Of a stretch of 64,000 bases of DNA, positions 1 to 7,303 are shown in pieces. The notes under the pieces are model-generated. The model searched no databases. It saw nothing but the letters and a program-made list of their open reading frames with translations, and had not been told where the DNA came from. The stretch is from Pseudomonas sp. DY-1 (lineage in GTDB: Bacteria; Pseudomonadota; Gammaproteobacteria; Pseudomonadales; Pseudomonadaceae): the NCBI RefSeq assembly GCF_003626975.1, contig NZ_CP032616.1, forward strand, positions 1,116,001 through 1,180,000, in the 5' to 3' direction. The translations under genes were made by a program, and so were the position numbers. Numbering within the stretch: the first letter of the stretch is position 1; every line of letters starts with the position of its first letter.

Positions 1-1099
1 CTTCATCGATGAACTTGGCCAGGGTCCACTGGGTCAAGGTGGAGCAGTGGCAGTCAGCGAGCTGCTTGGCGGCGGTAACGGCAGCGATCAGTGCCGGCGG
101 CAGGATGCAGTAGCCCAGGCGAAGCTCGGGCTGCAAGGATTTGGAGAAGGTGCCGACGTAGGCCACCACGCCTTGGCTGTCCAGGCTCTGCAGGGTTTCT
201 GTGGGGCGGCCTTCGTAGCGGAACTCGCAGTCGTAGTCATCCTCGATGATCACCGCGCCGATACGCAGGGCTTTCTCCAGCAGCGCTTCGCGCCGGGCCT
301 GGCTCATGGGCATGCCGAGGGGGAACTGGTGCGACGGGGTCACGTAGATCAACCGCACATGCTCGGGGATGGCGTCGACGCAGATGCCTTCCGCATCCAC
401 CGGAATGCCAATTACCTCGGCGCCCTGGGCAGCGAACAACTGGCGTGCCGGCGGGTAGCCGGGGTCCTCCACGGCCACGCTGCACCCCGGCTCGATCAGC
501 ACACGGGCGAGCAGGTCCAACGCTTGCTGCGCGCCATTGCACACCACGACATCTTCGGCGTTGCAGCGCACGCCGCGGGAAAAGGCCACATGGCGCGCAA
601 TGGCATCGCGCAGGGCGGGCAAGCCGGCTGTTTCGCTGTAGAGGCCCCGAGATTTCGCCGTCTGGCGCAGGGCATGCTGGGTGCAGCGGCGCCAATCGTC
701 CTGGGGGAACTGGTTGCGGGTGGTCGCGCCACCGATGAAGTCGTAGCGCAACATCGCGTCGGGGGATGGATGGCGCAGGCTGGTAGAGATATTGCGCCAC
801 CGGGAAATGATCGCCGCGCTGGCCAGCGATTCGTGCCCCTGCTTGCGTCCCTGTCCGGCGGACTGGGCATTGACGAAGGTGCCCGAGCCAACCTTGCCGG
901 TGAGCAGGTTGTCGTAGGTAAGCAGGGCATAAGTATCGGACACCGTCTTGCGCGAGATGCCGAGCTGCTCGGCCAGCAAGCGGCTGGGTGGCAGCCGGGT
1001 TCCCGCCTTCAGGCGGCCGGACTCGATGGCTTCGCGTAACTGGCGATACAGCTGACCGGACAGGTCCTTGCTGCCCTGGATGACGATGTGGAGTTCCAT
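1..1099 (-). CDS. MocR-family (GntR-aminotransferase) transcriptional regulator, 3' end missing
   Basis: The reverse strand from the ATG at 1099 encodes at least 366 residues and runs off the left edge. Residues about 1-75 form a GntR winged helix (QLYRQLREAI, then LPPSRLLAEQLGISRKTVSDTYALL). From about residue 100 it is a class I aminotransferase fold, with the PLP-binding lysine in GTFSKSLQPELRLGY (Lys320). MocR proteins are usually 450-500 residues, so roughly 100-130 C-terminal residues lie outside the window. Such regulators use PLP or an amino compound as effector and often control a neighbouring gene; the AhpD-like gene upstream on the same strand is a possible target (inference). The effector cannot be told from sequence. 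Confidence 0.9.
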   Translation of the reverse strand, partial: MELHIVIQGSKDLSGQLYRQLREAIESGRLKAGTRLPPSRLLAEQLGISRKTVSDTYALLTYDNLLTGKVGSGTFVNAQSAGQGRKQGHESLASAAIISRWRNISTSLRHPSPDAMLRYDFIGGATTRNQFPQDDWRRCTQHALRQTAKSRGLYSETAGLPALRDAIARHVAFSRGVRCNAEDVVVCNGAQQALDLLARVLIEPGCSVAVEDPGYPPARQLFAAQGAEVIGIPVDAEGICVDAIPEHVRLIYVTPSHQFPLGMPMSQARREALLEKALRIGAVIIEDDYDCEFRYEGRPTETLQSLDSQGVVAYVGTFSKSLQPELRLGYCILPPALIAAVTAAKQLADCHCSTLTQWTLAKFIDE

Positions 1100-1168
1100 A
1101 CATGGCTCCGGCGAGGGACTGTCAGAAAAAATACCGCATTGCCGGTCGTTGTGGATGGCTCGGAAATG

Positions 1169-1195
1169 CAATGGGCCGCACGCGGCGGCCCATTG
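1169..1195 (-). terminator. Stem-loop terminator after the AhpD-like gene
   Basis: A perfect 11-bp inverted repeat, CAATGGGCCGC and GCGGCCCATTG, surrounds a 5-nt loop. It starts 19 bp beyond the stop of the minus-strand gene at 1215 and is followed on that strand by a short T-containing stretch (TGCATTT). The position and stem strength suit a Rho-independent terminator, although the U-tract is weak. Confidence 0.6.
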
Positions 1196-1214
1196 GTAAG
1201 GTGCGGATATTGCC

Positions 1215-1643
1215 TCAGGGGACCAGCTCGAAGCCCACGCCGAAGCGGTTCCAGGCGTTGATGGTGGCGATGGCCAGCGTCAGGTTGACGATCTCGACTT
1301 CGCTGAAGTGTTCGCGCAGGGCATCGAACTGATGTTGCGGCGCGTGGCGTTCGGGCAGCAATGTCAGACTCTCGACCCAGTCCAGGGCAGCACGCTCTCT
1401 CTCGCTGAAAAAGCGGGTTTCCTTCCAGACGCTCAGGGTCTGCAGGCGAGCTTCGGTTTCACCCGCCTTGCGTGCGTCATTGGCATGCTGGTTGACGCAG
1501 TAGGCGCAACCGTTGATCTGCGACGCGCGCAGGCGGATCAGCTCAAGCAGGGAATTCTCCAGGCCGGATTTGGCGAGGGCCTGCTCCAGGCCCAGCATGG
1601 CCTTGAAGACTTCGGGCGCTTGCTGCTTCCACTCGATTCGCAT
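1215..1643 (-). CDS. Carboxymuconolactone decarboxylase / AhpD-like alkylhydroperoxidase
   Basis: A protein of 142 residues of the CMD/AhpD all-helical family. The signature INGCAYCVNQH provides the redox pair Cys46 and Cys49 with His53, the AhpD-type active site that reduces peroxides with electrons from lipoyl or thiol partners. The length is typical. An AGAGAG-like ribosome site precedes the ATG at 1643. It is followed by its own hairpin terminator and then by the MocR gene on the same strand. It is probably an oxidative-stress or thiol-dependent peroxidase; the CxxC motif makes a true carboxymuconolactone decarboxylase (PcaC) unlikely, despite the nearby pca genes. Confidence 0.88.
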   Translation of the reverse strand: MRIEWKQQAPEVFKAMLGLEQALAKSGLENSLLELIRLRASQINGCAYCVNQHANDARKAGETEARLQTLSVWKETRFFSERERAALDWVESLTLLPERHAPQHQFDALREHFSEVEIVNLTLAIATINAWNRFGVGFELVP

Positions 1644-1903
1644 CTTGCTCTCTCCAGTCGGGACCCGCAGGTTGCGGGGATGGACGTAAGTTATCGTGCG
1701 GTCCGGTGCCGTCGAATAGCCAATTTGCGGGAAACCCGGCAGGCCAATGGGATGACCCCCGGTCAGGTGAAACGTCCCGGATTGCTCCCTGTGCTATATC
1801 CGGAAGTGAGCAAGGCATGCGCCGACCTTCAGTTGAACTTCATTCACGCCCGCCGGGCTGGCCGACTCCATGGCTCCGGGCATTCAACAAAGAGGTAGAC
1901 CCC

Positions 1904-2164
1904 ATGAGCACCCTGCAATGCGTTCACCGCAACCACACCGTAGTCGCTGACGTCTTCGAGCATCCGGGCATTCCGACGCCCTGGGCAGCCGGCTGCCACA
2001 TCATCGCGCCTGACGGCCAGACCACGCGCCGCATTGCGCTTCCGGTCCGCTATTCCTTCCTGGCGGAACTCGGCAAGGCCCAGCAGGCATCATTGGCCCA
2101 CGGCAGGTGGCTGGTGGATCAGTACCTGGATCAGGGCCGCGAACTTTTCGACACCGCCGCCTGA
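1904..2164 (+). CDS. Small conserved-looking hypothetical protein (86 aa)
   Basis: An open reading frame of 86 residues starts at an ATG preceded by AGAGG at a proper distance. The protein is soluble, with no signal peptide or membrane segment; it contains a GCHIIAPDGQTTRRIALP stretch and ends in a helical tail. I do not recognise the family. It stands alone between the divergent AhpD-like gene and the convergent MarR gene. Pseudomonas-like codon use and the ribosome site support its being real. Confidence 0.6.
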   Translation: MSTLQCVHRNHTVVADVFEHPGIPTPWAAGCHIIAPDGQTTRRIALPVRYSFLAELGKAQQASLAHGRWLVDQYLDQGRELFDTAA

Positions 2165-2214
2165 ATTCATGTGGGGCAGGGAGGCCCCAGCCTGCCCATC
2201 AGGTACTGGCGCGA

Positions 2215-2778
2215 TCAGGCCGCGCTGTCGAGAGGTTCGTGCTCGCGGCAGATCAGCTCGATGGCGGGGCGGCTCAGGGGTTCCCGGGTCAGTCCGCAGA
2301 AGGGCTCGCCGTCCCGCTGCTGGTGGAAGCGGCAGGTCTTGCACAGGCCGAAACCGGGCACGTCGACCTGGCGCTGCACAGTGCGCAGCAACTCTCCCAG
2401 TAGCCGCTCCAGTTGTGCCGCGTCCGCCCCCATTTCCGCCGCGGCGTCAGCCAGGAATGCCGGCGGCGTCACCGCAGCCAGCAACTCCCGCGCCGCAGGC
2501 GTCAACACCAGGTGCACGCTGCGCTTGTCGTTGAGGTCCTGACGCTTCTCGATCAGCCCCTTCGCTTCCAGTGCTTTCAGCGATTGCGACACGGTGCCCT
2601 TGGTCAGCCCGAGGTAGTCGGTCACCGCCAGCGGCGTATCTGAGTAGTGGTTGCAGCGCGCCAGGTACTCGAGCGCGCTGAGCTGCACCGGCTGCAGGTC
2701 GGCGAGCAGCGGGTGCTCGCGGTGCCAGATGCGCATCAGGCTGGTCAGTCTTTCGAACAGGTCGAATAGGGTGCTCAT
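2215..2778 (-). CDS. MarR-family transcriptional regulator with cysteine-rich tail
   Basis: A protein of 187 residues. Residues about 25-105 are a MarR winged helix (LSALEYLARC, then LAVTDYLGLTKGTVSQSLKALEAKGLIEKRQ and the wing DKRSVHLVLT). The start at 2778 is chosen because GGAGGTGAAC lies directly upstream; an in-frame start at 2871 would swallow the promoter. An unusual C-terminal extension (residues 140-187) carries Cys146, Cys149, His152, Cys161 and Cys177, which could bind a metal or sense oxidants (inference). It is divergent from the thioredoxin-fold/DUF2024/Rof genes. Two TATCGA-type inverted repeats fill the shared promoter, so autoregulation and control of the divergent operon are likely. 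Confidence 0.88.
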   Translation of the reverse strand: MSTLFDLFERLTSLMRIWHREHPLLADLQPVQLSALEYLARCNHYSDTPLAVTDYLGLTKGTVSQSLKALEAKGLIEKRQDLNDKRSVHLVLTPAARELLAAVTPPAFLADAAAEMGADAAQLERLLGELLRTVQRQVDVPGFGLCKTCRFHQQRDGEPFCGLTREPLSRPAIELICREHEPLDSAA

Positions 2779-2789
2779 GTTCACCTCCG

Positions 2790-2806
2790 TCGATAGATAG
2801 TATCGA
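2790..2806. promoter_or_regulatory. Candidate MarR operator 1
   Basis: Inverted repeat with arms TCGATA and TATCGA around GATAG. It lies 12 bp upstream of the MarR start codon and shares its half-site with the second palindrome at 2854-2868. Assignment to this MarR protein is inferred from position. Confidence 0.55.
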
Positions 2807-2818
2807 GTAAAAACTATA

Positions 2819-2868
2819 TTGACAAAGGGGTGCCTCCGGGTAATCTGAATAACGTATCGATTCGATAC
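2819..2868 (+). promoter_or_regulatory. Candidate promoter and MarR operator 2 for the divergent redox operon
   Basis: A consensus -35 hexamer, TTGACA, lies at 2819-2824 with a poor -10 match about 16 bp on (TAATCT, 2841-2846). Downstream is a perfect palindrome at 2854-2868, arms GTATCGA and TCGATAC around one T, 23 bp before the ATG of the thioredoxin-fold gene. A repressor bound there would block transcription or its start. The hexamers and palindrome are visible; function is inferred. Confidence 0.5.
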
Positions 2869-2890
2869 CAAATCAACCAGGAGACTGAAG

Positions 2891-3121
2891 ATGACTACCG
2901 CTCGTTACTACCACGCCGGCTGCCCGGTATGCGTTTCCGCTGAACAGACCCTGCTCAACCTGCTCGCCCCTGAGGTGAAGGTGGAAGTGGTGCACCTGGG
3001 CGAGGCCCCGGCCCGCGTCGCCGAAGCTGAAGCCGCCGGCGTGAAATCGGTTCCTGCCCTGGTGGTGGACGACCAGGTACTGCACATTAACTTTGGCGCC
3101 GCGATTGCGGACCTGAAGTAA
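2891..3121 (+). CDS. Small glutaredoxin/thioredoxin-fold protein
   Basis: A protein of 76 residues with the start of a thioredoxin fold, MTTARYYHAGCPVC, giving a CPVC redox pair at Cys11 and Cys14. The cis-proline region VKSVPALVVDD lies at about residues 51-61. Its length fits small glutaredoxin-like proteins. It has a good ribosome site (CAGGAG) and is followed 13 bp later by DUF2024. It is first in a three-gene set divergent from the MarR regulator and is probably a cytoplasmic thiol-disulfide oxidoreductase; the partner is unknown. Confidence 0.82.
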   Translation: MTTARYYHAGCPVCVSAEQTLLNLLAPEVKVEVVHLGEAPARVAEAEAAGVKSVPALVVDDQVLHINFGAAIADLK

Positions 3122-3134
3122 GGAGGGCATCGAA

Positions 3135-3389
3135 ATGCAGGTGAAAGTCTTCGATACCCATGTCCGTACCCGCGATGGCCGTTACCTGCACTTCGACGTG
3201 CTCACCGACGGCGGCGACAAGATCCAGGCTGGACGCTTCGCCGCCGAGTGGCTGGCCAGCCGGGGTGTGCAGGACGCCGACATCGCCGCCAGCGAATGCC
3301 TGTTCTGCCACAGCGAGATCGCCAGCCCGCAGGTGGCCGAAGCCATCGGCCAGTACGGCTACTCGATCATTCCACTGCAAGGTTGCTGA
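3135..3389 (+). CDS. DUF2024 family protein
   Basis: A protein of 84 residues starting MQVKVFDTHVRTRDGRYLHFDVLT, the hallmark beginning of DUF2024. A CLFCHSE motif in the second half holds a CxxCH that is unlikely to bind heme because there is no signal peptide. The family has no established function. It lies between the thioredoxin-fold protein and the Rof homologue in one apparent operon, with an AGGAGG ribosome site. Shared cysteine content with its neighbours hints at thiol or metal chemistry (inference). Confidence 0.85.
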   Translation: MQVKVFDTHVRTRDGRYLHFDVLTDGGDKIQAGRFAAEWLASRGVQDADIAASECLFCHSEIASPQVAEAIGQYGYSIIPLQGC

Positions 3390-3399
3390 GGAGCTCGCG

Positions 3400-3672
3400 A
3401 TGTATCAGCCCCTGGATTGCGACCTGCACGATTTCCTTGAAATCGCCTGTCTCTATCGCTACCTGGTGAAGGTGGAACTGGTGGACGGCGGCGGGTTCGA
3501 GGCCAGGGCGCTGACCACCCACACCAGCGCGGAGAAGGAAGAATTCTTCGTGCTGGAAGTGGAGGACGGACCCTGTTCAGTGCGCATGGACCGACTGCTG
3601 GCGATTACGCCGCTAGAGCCCGGAGCACGCTTCGGACGAATGGAACTGGCCGGGAAGGTGTGCGCGGCCTGA
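3400..3672 (+). CDS. rof: Rho-binding antiterminator (Rof/YaeO family)
   Basis: A protein of 90 residues with the Rof layout: YQPLDCDLHDFLEIACLYRY at the start, then a small Sm-like beta barrel (VKVELVDGG, KEEFFVLEVEDG, VRMDRLLAITPLEPG). Rof binds Rho at its primary RNA sites and inhibits Rho-dependent termination in the cytoplasm. The ATG at 3400 follows GAGGAG and is 10 bp after DUF2024, so it is probably co-transcribed with the redox genes. Identification rests on the conserved N-terminal pattern and size. Confidence 0.8.
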   Translation: MYQPLDCDLHDFLEIACLYRYLVKVELVDGGGFEARALTTHTSAEKEEFFVLEVEDGPCSVRMDRLLAITPLEPGARFGRMELAGKVCAA

Positions 3673-3688
3673 CCGTCTGACTATTCCT

Positions 3689-3726
3689 GTGGGAGCGATT
3701 TCAATCGCGAATGAATTCGCTCCCAC
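3689..3726. repeat. REP-type hairpin
   Basis: A 38-bp imperfect inverted repeat beginning GTGGGAGCGATTTCAATCGC and ending GAATTCGCTCCCAC. The same family recurs between other genes of this window. It lies in the rof-pcaQ gap and can form a stable stem. Confidence 0.8.
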
Positions 3727-3802
3727 AAATGCCGCCAACGAATGGCTCCACAGCCCGTCCTTGCGCTAGCCTTCGCAGGCCAGCCGCAACAGGACCGCGA
3801 CG

Positions 3803-4732
3803 TTGAACATCGATACCCGCATCAAATTCCGCCATCTGCTGTGCTTCCTCGAAGTGGCACGCCAGGGCAGCCTGGCTCGTGCTGCGGACCAGTTGGCGGT
3901 GAGTCAGCCGGCCATCTCCAAGACCCTGAAGGAGCTGGAAGAGGTCCTCGACGCCAGCCTGTTCGATCGCAGCAAGAGCGGCGTCAGCCTGACCGAGGCG
4001 GGCCTGGCCTTCATGCGCTATGCCGGCCCTTGCGTGCAGGCGCTGCGTGACGGGGTCAACAGCCTGCGCGAAGGCGAATATGCCGCCGGCACCGTGCGTC
4101 TTGGCGTGCTCTCCACGGTGGAAGGCCTGCTAGTGCCGGAAGTCGTGCGGCGTCTGCATCACAGTCATCCCTCGCTGGTGGTCAGTGTGCTGACCGGGCC
4201 GGGCGCTTACCTGCTGTCGCAGTTGCGGGTAGGCGAGCTGGATCTGGTGGTCGGACGCATGACCGACAACCCGGAAATTCATGGCCTGACCTTCGAACAC
4301 CTGTACAGCGAATCCATGACCCTGGTTGTGCGCGCCGGCCACCCGTTGCTGGAAGAGGGCGCCGATCGCCGCTCGCTGGACGGATTCCCCCTGGTACTGC
4401 CTCTTGCCGGAACCACCATCCGCAAGCATGCCGACGGCTTCTTCGTGCAAAGCGGCATCAGCCCGCCGCGACAACGCCTGGAAACGCTTTCCCTGGCCCT
4501 GAGTCGACGCTATGTGTTGAACGGCGATGCGGTATGGATTGCTCCGCTGGATGCCGTGCGCCTGGACCTGGCGAGCGGAGAACTGGTGGAGCTGGACCTG
4601 GGGTTCAAGGAGCCCGGAGGCTCGGTCGGCATCTGCAGCAATGCGTCCTTGCCGCTTTCGCTGGCGGCACACTGGGCGGTGGAGACCCTGCGCGAGGTGG
4701 CGCTGGACTATCGCGAGGGGCGTCTTCCATAA
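3803..4732 (+). CDS. pcaQ: LysR-type regulator of protocatechuate genes, PcaQ
   Basis: A protein of 309 residues from a TTG start (MNIDTRIKFRHLLCFLEVARQGSLARAADQLAVSQPAISKTLKELEE), a LysR helix-turn-helix at residues about 10-65 followed by the effector-binding domain. Sequence and position directly upstream of pcaHG identify PcaQ, which activates pca genes in response to the pathway intermediate beta-carboxymuconate. It reads in the same direction as pcaHG. Its stop codon lies inside a palindrome matching the PcaQ site, so its 3' end doubles as the pcaH control region. The TTG start is supported by the conserved N-terminus and an upstream AGGA. Confidence 0.92.
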   Translation: MNIDTRIKFRHLLCFLEVARQGSLARAADQLAVSQPAISKTLKELEEVLDASLFDRSKSGVSLTEAGLAFMRYAGPCVQALRDGVNSLREGEYAAGTVRLGVLSTVEGLLVPEVVRRLHHSHPSLVVSVLTGPGAYLLSQLRVGELDLVVGRMTDNPEIHGLTFEHLYSESMTLVVRAGHPLLEEGADRRSLDGFPLVLPLAGTTIRKHADGFFVQSGISPPRQRLETLSLALSRRYVLNGDAVWIAPLDAVRLDLASGELVELDLGFKEPGGSVGICSNASLPLSLAAHWAVETLREVALDYREGRLP

Positions 4733-4748
4733 CCAAATGGTTATGGAA
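4725..4748. promoter_or_regulatory. PcaQ operator upstream of pcaH
   Basis: A nearly perfect 24-bp palindrome with arms TTCCATAACCA and TGGTTATGGAA around AA. Its core is ATAACC-N4-GGTTAT, one base from the ATAACC-N4-GGTTAA motif known for PcaQ in rhizobia. It overlaps the pcaQ stop codon (4730-4732) and lies 113 bp before the pcaH ATG, a usual distance for a LysR activation site. Confidence 0.75.
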
Positions 4749-4861
4749 GGCCGGCAGGATTTCAATTTTCTGCCAGCCTCTGTTGGATGAGACTGTGCGT
4801 CACGGCCCACTGCCCTGTGTATCGATGGGCCGCCCGACAAATCCAATAAGAGGAAACCGTG

Positions 4862-5581
4862 ATGTCCGATGCGGAAAATAGCCGCTTCGTCATTCGTGAC
4901 CGAAACTGGCACCCGAAAGCCCTCACGCCCGACTACAAGACCTCCATCGCCCGGTCGCCGCGCCAGGCGCTGGTGAGCATTCCGCAGTCCGTTTCCGAGA
5001 CCAGCGGCCCTGACTTCTCCCACTTGAAGATGGGTCAGCACGACAACGACCTGCTGCTCAACTTCAATAACGGCGGACTGCCAATCGGCGAGCGAATCAT
5101 CGTTTCCGGACGGGTCGTGGACCAATACGGCAAGCCGGTTCCGCACACCCTGGTAGAAATGTGGCAGGCCAACGCCGGCGGCCGCTATCGCCACAAGAAT
5201 GACCGCTACCTGGCGCCGCTCGATCCGAACTTCGGTGGTGTCGGCCGTGCGCTGACCGATCGCGACGGCTACTACCAGTTCCGCACCATCAAGCCGGGCC
5301 CGTATCCCTGGCGTAATGGCCCGAACGATTGGCGCCCCGCGCACATCCACTTCTCCATCAGCGGGCCGTCCATCTCTACCCGCCTGATTACCCAGCTGTA
5401 TTTCGAGGGTGATCCGATGATCCCGATGTGCCCCATCGTCAAGAGCATCGCCAACCCCGACGCGGTAGAAACGCTGATCGCCAAGCTCGACATGAGCAAC
5501 GCCATCCCGATGGATTGCCTGGCGTACCGCTTCGACATCGTCCTGCGCGGCCAGCGCAAGACCCACTTCGAAAACCGCTGA
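4862..5581 (+). CDS. pcaH: Protocatechuate 3,4-dioxygenase beta subunit
   Basis: A protein of 239 residues, the normal PcaH length. It carries the Fe(III) ligands of intradiol dioxygenases: Tyr109 (GGRYRHKND), Tyr148 (GPYPW), His161 and His163 (RPAHIHF). With PcaG it opens protocatechuate to 3-carboxy-cis,cis-muconate in the cytoplasm, the entry step of the beta-ketoadipate pathway. The start ATG at 4862 follows AGAGGA; a GTG three bases upstream is in frame but less likely. pcaG follows after 12 bp. Control by PcaQ is inferred from the palindrome upstream. Confidence 0.97.
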   Translation: MSDAENSRFVIRDRNWHPKALTPDYKTSIARSPRQALVSIPQSVSETSGPDFSHLKMGQHDNDLLLNFNNGGLPIGERIIVSGRVVDQYGKPVPHTLVEMWQANAGGRYRHKNDRYLAPLDPNFGGVGRALTDRDGYYQFRTIKPGPYPWRNGPNDWRPAHIHFSISGPSISTRLITQLYFEGDPMIPMCPIVKSIANPDAVETLIAKLDMSNAIPMDCLAYRFDIVLRGQRKTHFENR

Positions 5582-5593
5582 GGAGGCACGCGC

Positions 5594-6199
5594 ATGCCTA
5601 TCGAACTGCTGCCGGAAACCCCCTCGCAAACCGCCGGCCCCTACGTGCATATCGGCCTGGCCCTGGATGCGGCCGGCAACCCGACCCGCGACCAGGAAAT
5701 CTGGAACCAGATGGCCAAGGCAGATGCTCCCGGCCAGCACATCCTGCTGCTCGGCAGTGTCTACGACGGCAACGGCCACCTGGTGCGCGACTCCTTCCTG
5801 GAGTTCTGGCAGGCCAACCATGAAGGGGTGTATGACACCGCCTTCGACCTGGAAAAGCCGTTTAACAGCTTCGGCCGCACCGCGACCACCTTCGACGCCG
5901 GCGAGTGGACCCTGCACACCATCAAGCCAGGCGTGGTGAAGAACGCCGCTGGCGTAGCCATGGCGCCGCACATCAACCTGTCGCTGTTCGCCCGTGGCAT
6001 CAACATCCACTTGCAGACGCGCATCTACTTCGACGACGAAGCCAGCGCCAATGCCGTCGACCCGGTGTTGAACCTGATCGAGCAGCCACAACGCCGCGAA
6101 ACCCTGGTGGCGCGTCGCTGCGAAGTGGACGGCAAACTGGCCTATCGCTTCGACATTCGTATCCAGGGAGAAGGGGAAACGGTCTTCTTTGACTTCTAG
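5594..6199 (+). CDS. pcaG: Protocatechuate 3,4-dioxygenase alpha subunit
   Basis: A protein of 201 residues beginning MPIELLPETPSQTAGPYVHIG, typical of PcaG, with the DSFLEFWQAN and GVYDTAFD segments of the intradiol dioxygenase fold. The alpha subunit lacks the iron ligands but completes the active site of the (alpha-beta)-Fe complex. It is co-transcribed with pcaH, with GAGGAGGC as ribosome site. Its stop overlaps the start of the next gene by 11 bp, suggesting translational coupling to the ZapE-like ATPase. Confidence 0.97.
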   Translation: MPIELLPETPSQTAGPYVHIGLALDAAGNPTRDQEIWNQMAKADAPGQHILLLGSVYDGNGHLVRDSFLEFWQANHEGVYDTAFDLEKPFNSFGRTATTFDAGEWTLHTIKPGVVKNAAGVAMAPHINLSLFARGINIHLQTRIYFDDEASANAVDPVLNLIEQPQRRETLVARRCEVDGKLAYRFDIRIQGEGETVFFDF

Positions 6200-7289
6200 G
6201 GAGCGGGAACTCGCATTCGATGTGCCGGCCGAAGCCGTCGGCCAGCGCATCGGAAGGCATTTCGATGCACTGCTGGAAGCCCGTGGTTATCGGGCCGACA
6301 CGGCGCAACGCACAGCCATTGCCCATCTTGGGCAATGGCTGGAGTCGTTCATGGCCGGAAAAAGGGGCTGGCTGCGACGTCCCGTCGCCGGCCTGTACCT
6401 CTGGGGTGGAGTAGGGCGCGGCAAGAGCTTCGTGATGGACGCCTTCTTTGCCGCCGCGCCGCTTTCCGCCAAGCGTCGCGTGCACTTCCACGCCTTCCTC
6501 CAGGAGTTGCAGGAGCGCATGCGTGCCTTCGCCGGCCAGGCCGATCCGCTGGCGCTGGCGGCCAGGGCACTTGCCGTGGATACACGGCTGCTCTGCTTCG
6601 ACGAATTCCACGTCCACGACATCGGCGATGCCGTGCTCCTTGGGCGCCTGCTCAAGGTGCTGGTAGAGGAGGGGGTGGGCATGGTCTGCACCTCCAACTA
6701 CGACCCCGACGGGCTTTGCCCGAACCCGCTGTACCGTGAACGTTTCCAACCGGCCATTGCGTTGATCGAAAAACGCTTCGAGGTACTCAATCTGGACGGC
6801 GGCGAAGACTATCGGCTGCGGCGTGGGGAGCTCGAAGCCTGGGGCACATACTGCTGGCCGCTGTCAGCCACCGATGAGCCCTGGATCGAGCGCCAGCTGG
6901 GGTTGAGCTCCGCCGCCGAGCGGGATGCGGTCGTGGTGGTCAACCACCATCCGCTGAGGCTGCGCGCCATGGACGCCGAGCGTGCCTGGCTGGACTTCGA
7001 CGAGCTGTGCCGGCGCCCCCATTCCAGCGCCGATTTGCTATGGCTGAGCAGGCGCTTCCAGCAGCTCGCCATCAGCGGCGTACCTCGCCTGGGTGAGGAA
7101 GCCATCGACGTGCAGCAACGCTTCGTCAATCTGATCGACATCGCCTACGACGCCGGTACCCGGCTCCTGCTGGCCAGCGAAGCCAGTCTGGACGACTTGT
7201 GTCGGGGCAAACCCCATATGGACTTTTCCCGTACCCGCAGCCGGTTGCAGCAACTGAAGCCGATCCAGCCCGCGGACGGGACCTGCTGA
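6189..7289 (+). CDS. ZapE/AFG1-family P-loop ATPase
   Basis: A protein of 366 residues of the AFG1/ZapE family. Walker A is GGVGRGKS (residues 73-80) and Walker B is LLCFDEFHVHDIGDA (from 134), a family signature; the sensor region CTSNYDPDGL follows. Family members contact FtsZ in bacteria or act on mitochondrial proteins. The TTG start at 6189 overlaps pcaG by 11 bp; a GTG at 6222 is an alternative start. Its place in a pca operon is odd, and it may be a second copy rather than the main ZapE, which usually sits elsewhere in Pseudomonas genomes (inference). Confidence 0.87.
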   Translation: MTSRERELAFDVPAEAVGQRIGRHFDALLEARGYRADTAQRTAIAHLGQWLESFMAGKRGWLRRPVAGLYLWGGVGRGKSFVMDAFFAAAPLSAKRRVHFHAFLQELQERMRAFAGQADPLALAARALAVDTRLLCFDEFHVHDIGDAVLLGRLLKVLVEEGVGMVCTSNYDPDGLCPNPLYRERFQPAIALIEKRFEVLNLDGGEDYRLRRGELEAWGTYCWPLSATDEPWIERQLGLSSAAERDAVVVVNHHPLRLRAMDAERAWLDFDELCRRPHSSADLLWLSRRFQQLAISGVPRLGEEAIDVQQRFVNLIDIAYDAGTRLLLASEASLDDLCRGKPHMDFSRTRSRLQQLKPIQPADGTC

Positions 7290-7303
7290 CCGAAGAGCCC
7301 CGA

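Noticed and set aside
1215..1643. PcaC (4-carboxymuconolactone decarboxylase)
   Set aside because: The CAYCVNQH redox motif is AhpD-like; the gene lies outside the pca genes and on the other strand.
4130..6250. 706-codon minus-strand frame across pcaQHG
   Set aside because: Antisense shadow of three certain genes; no recognisable domain.
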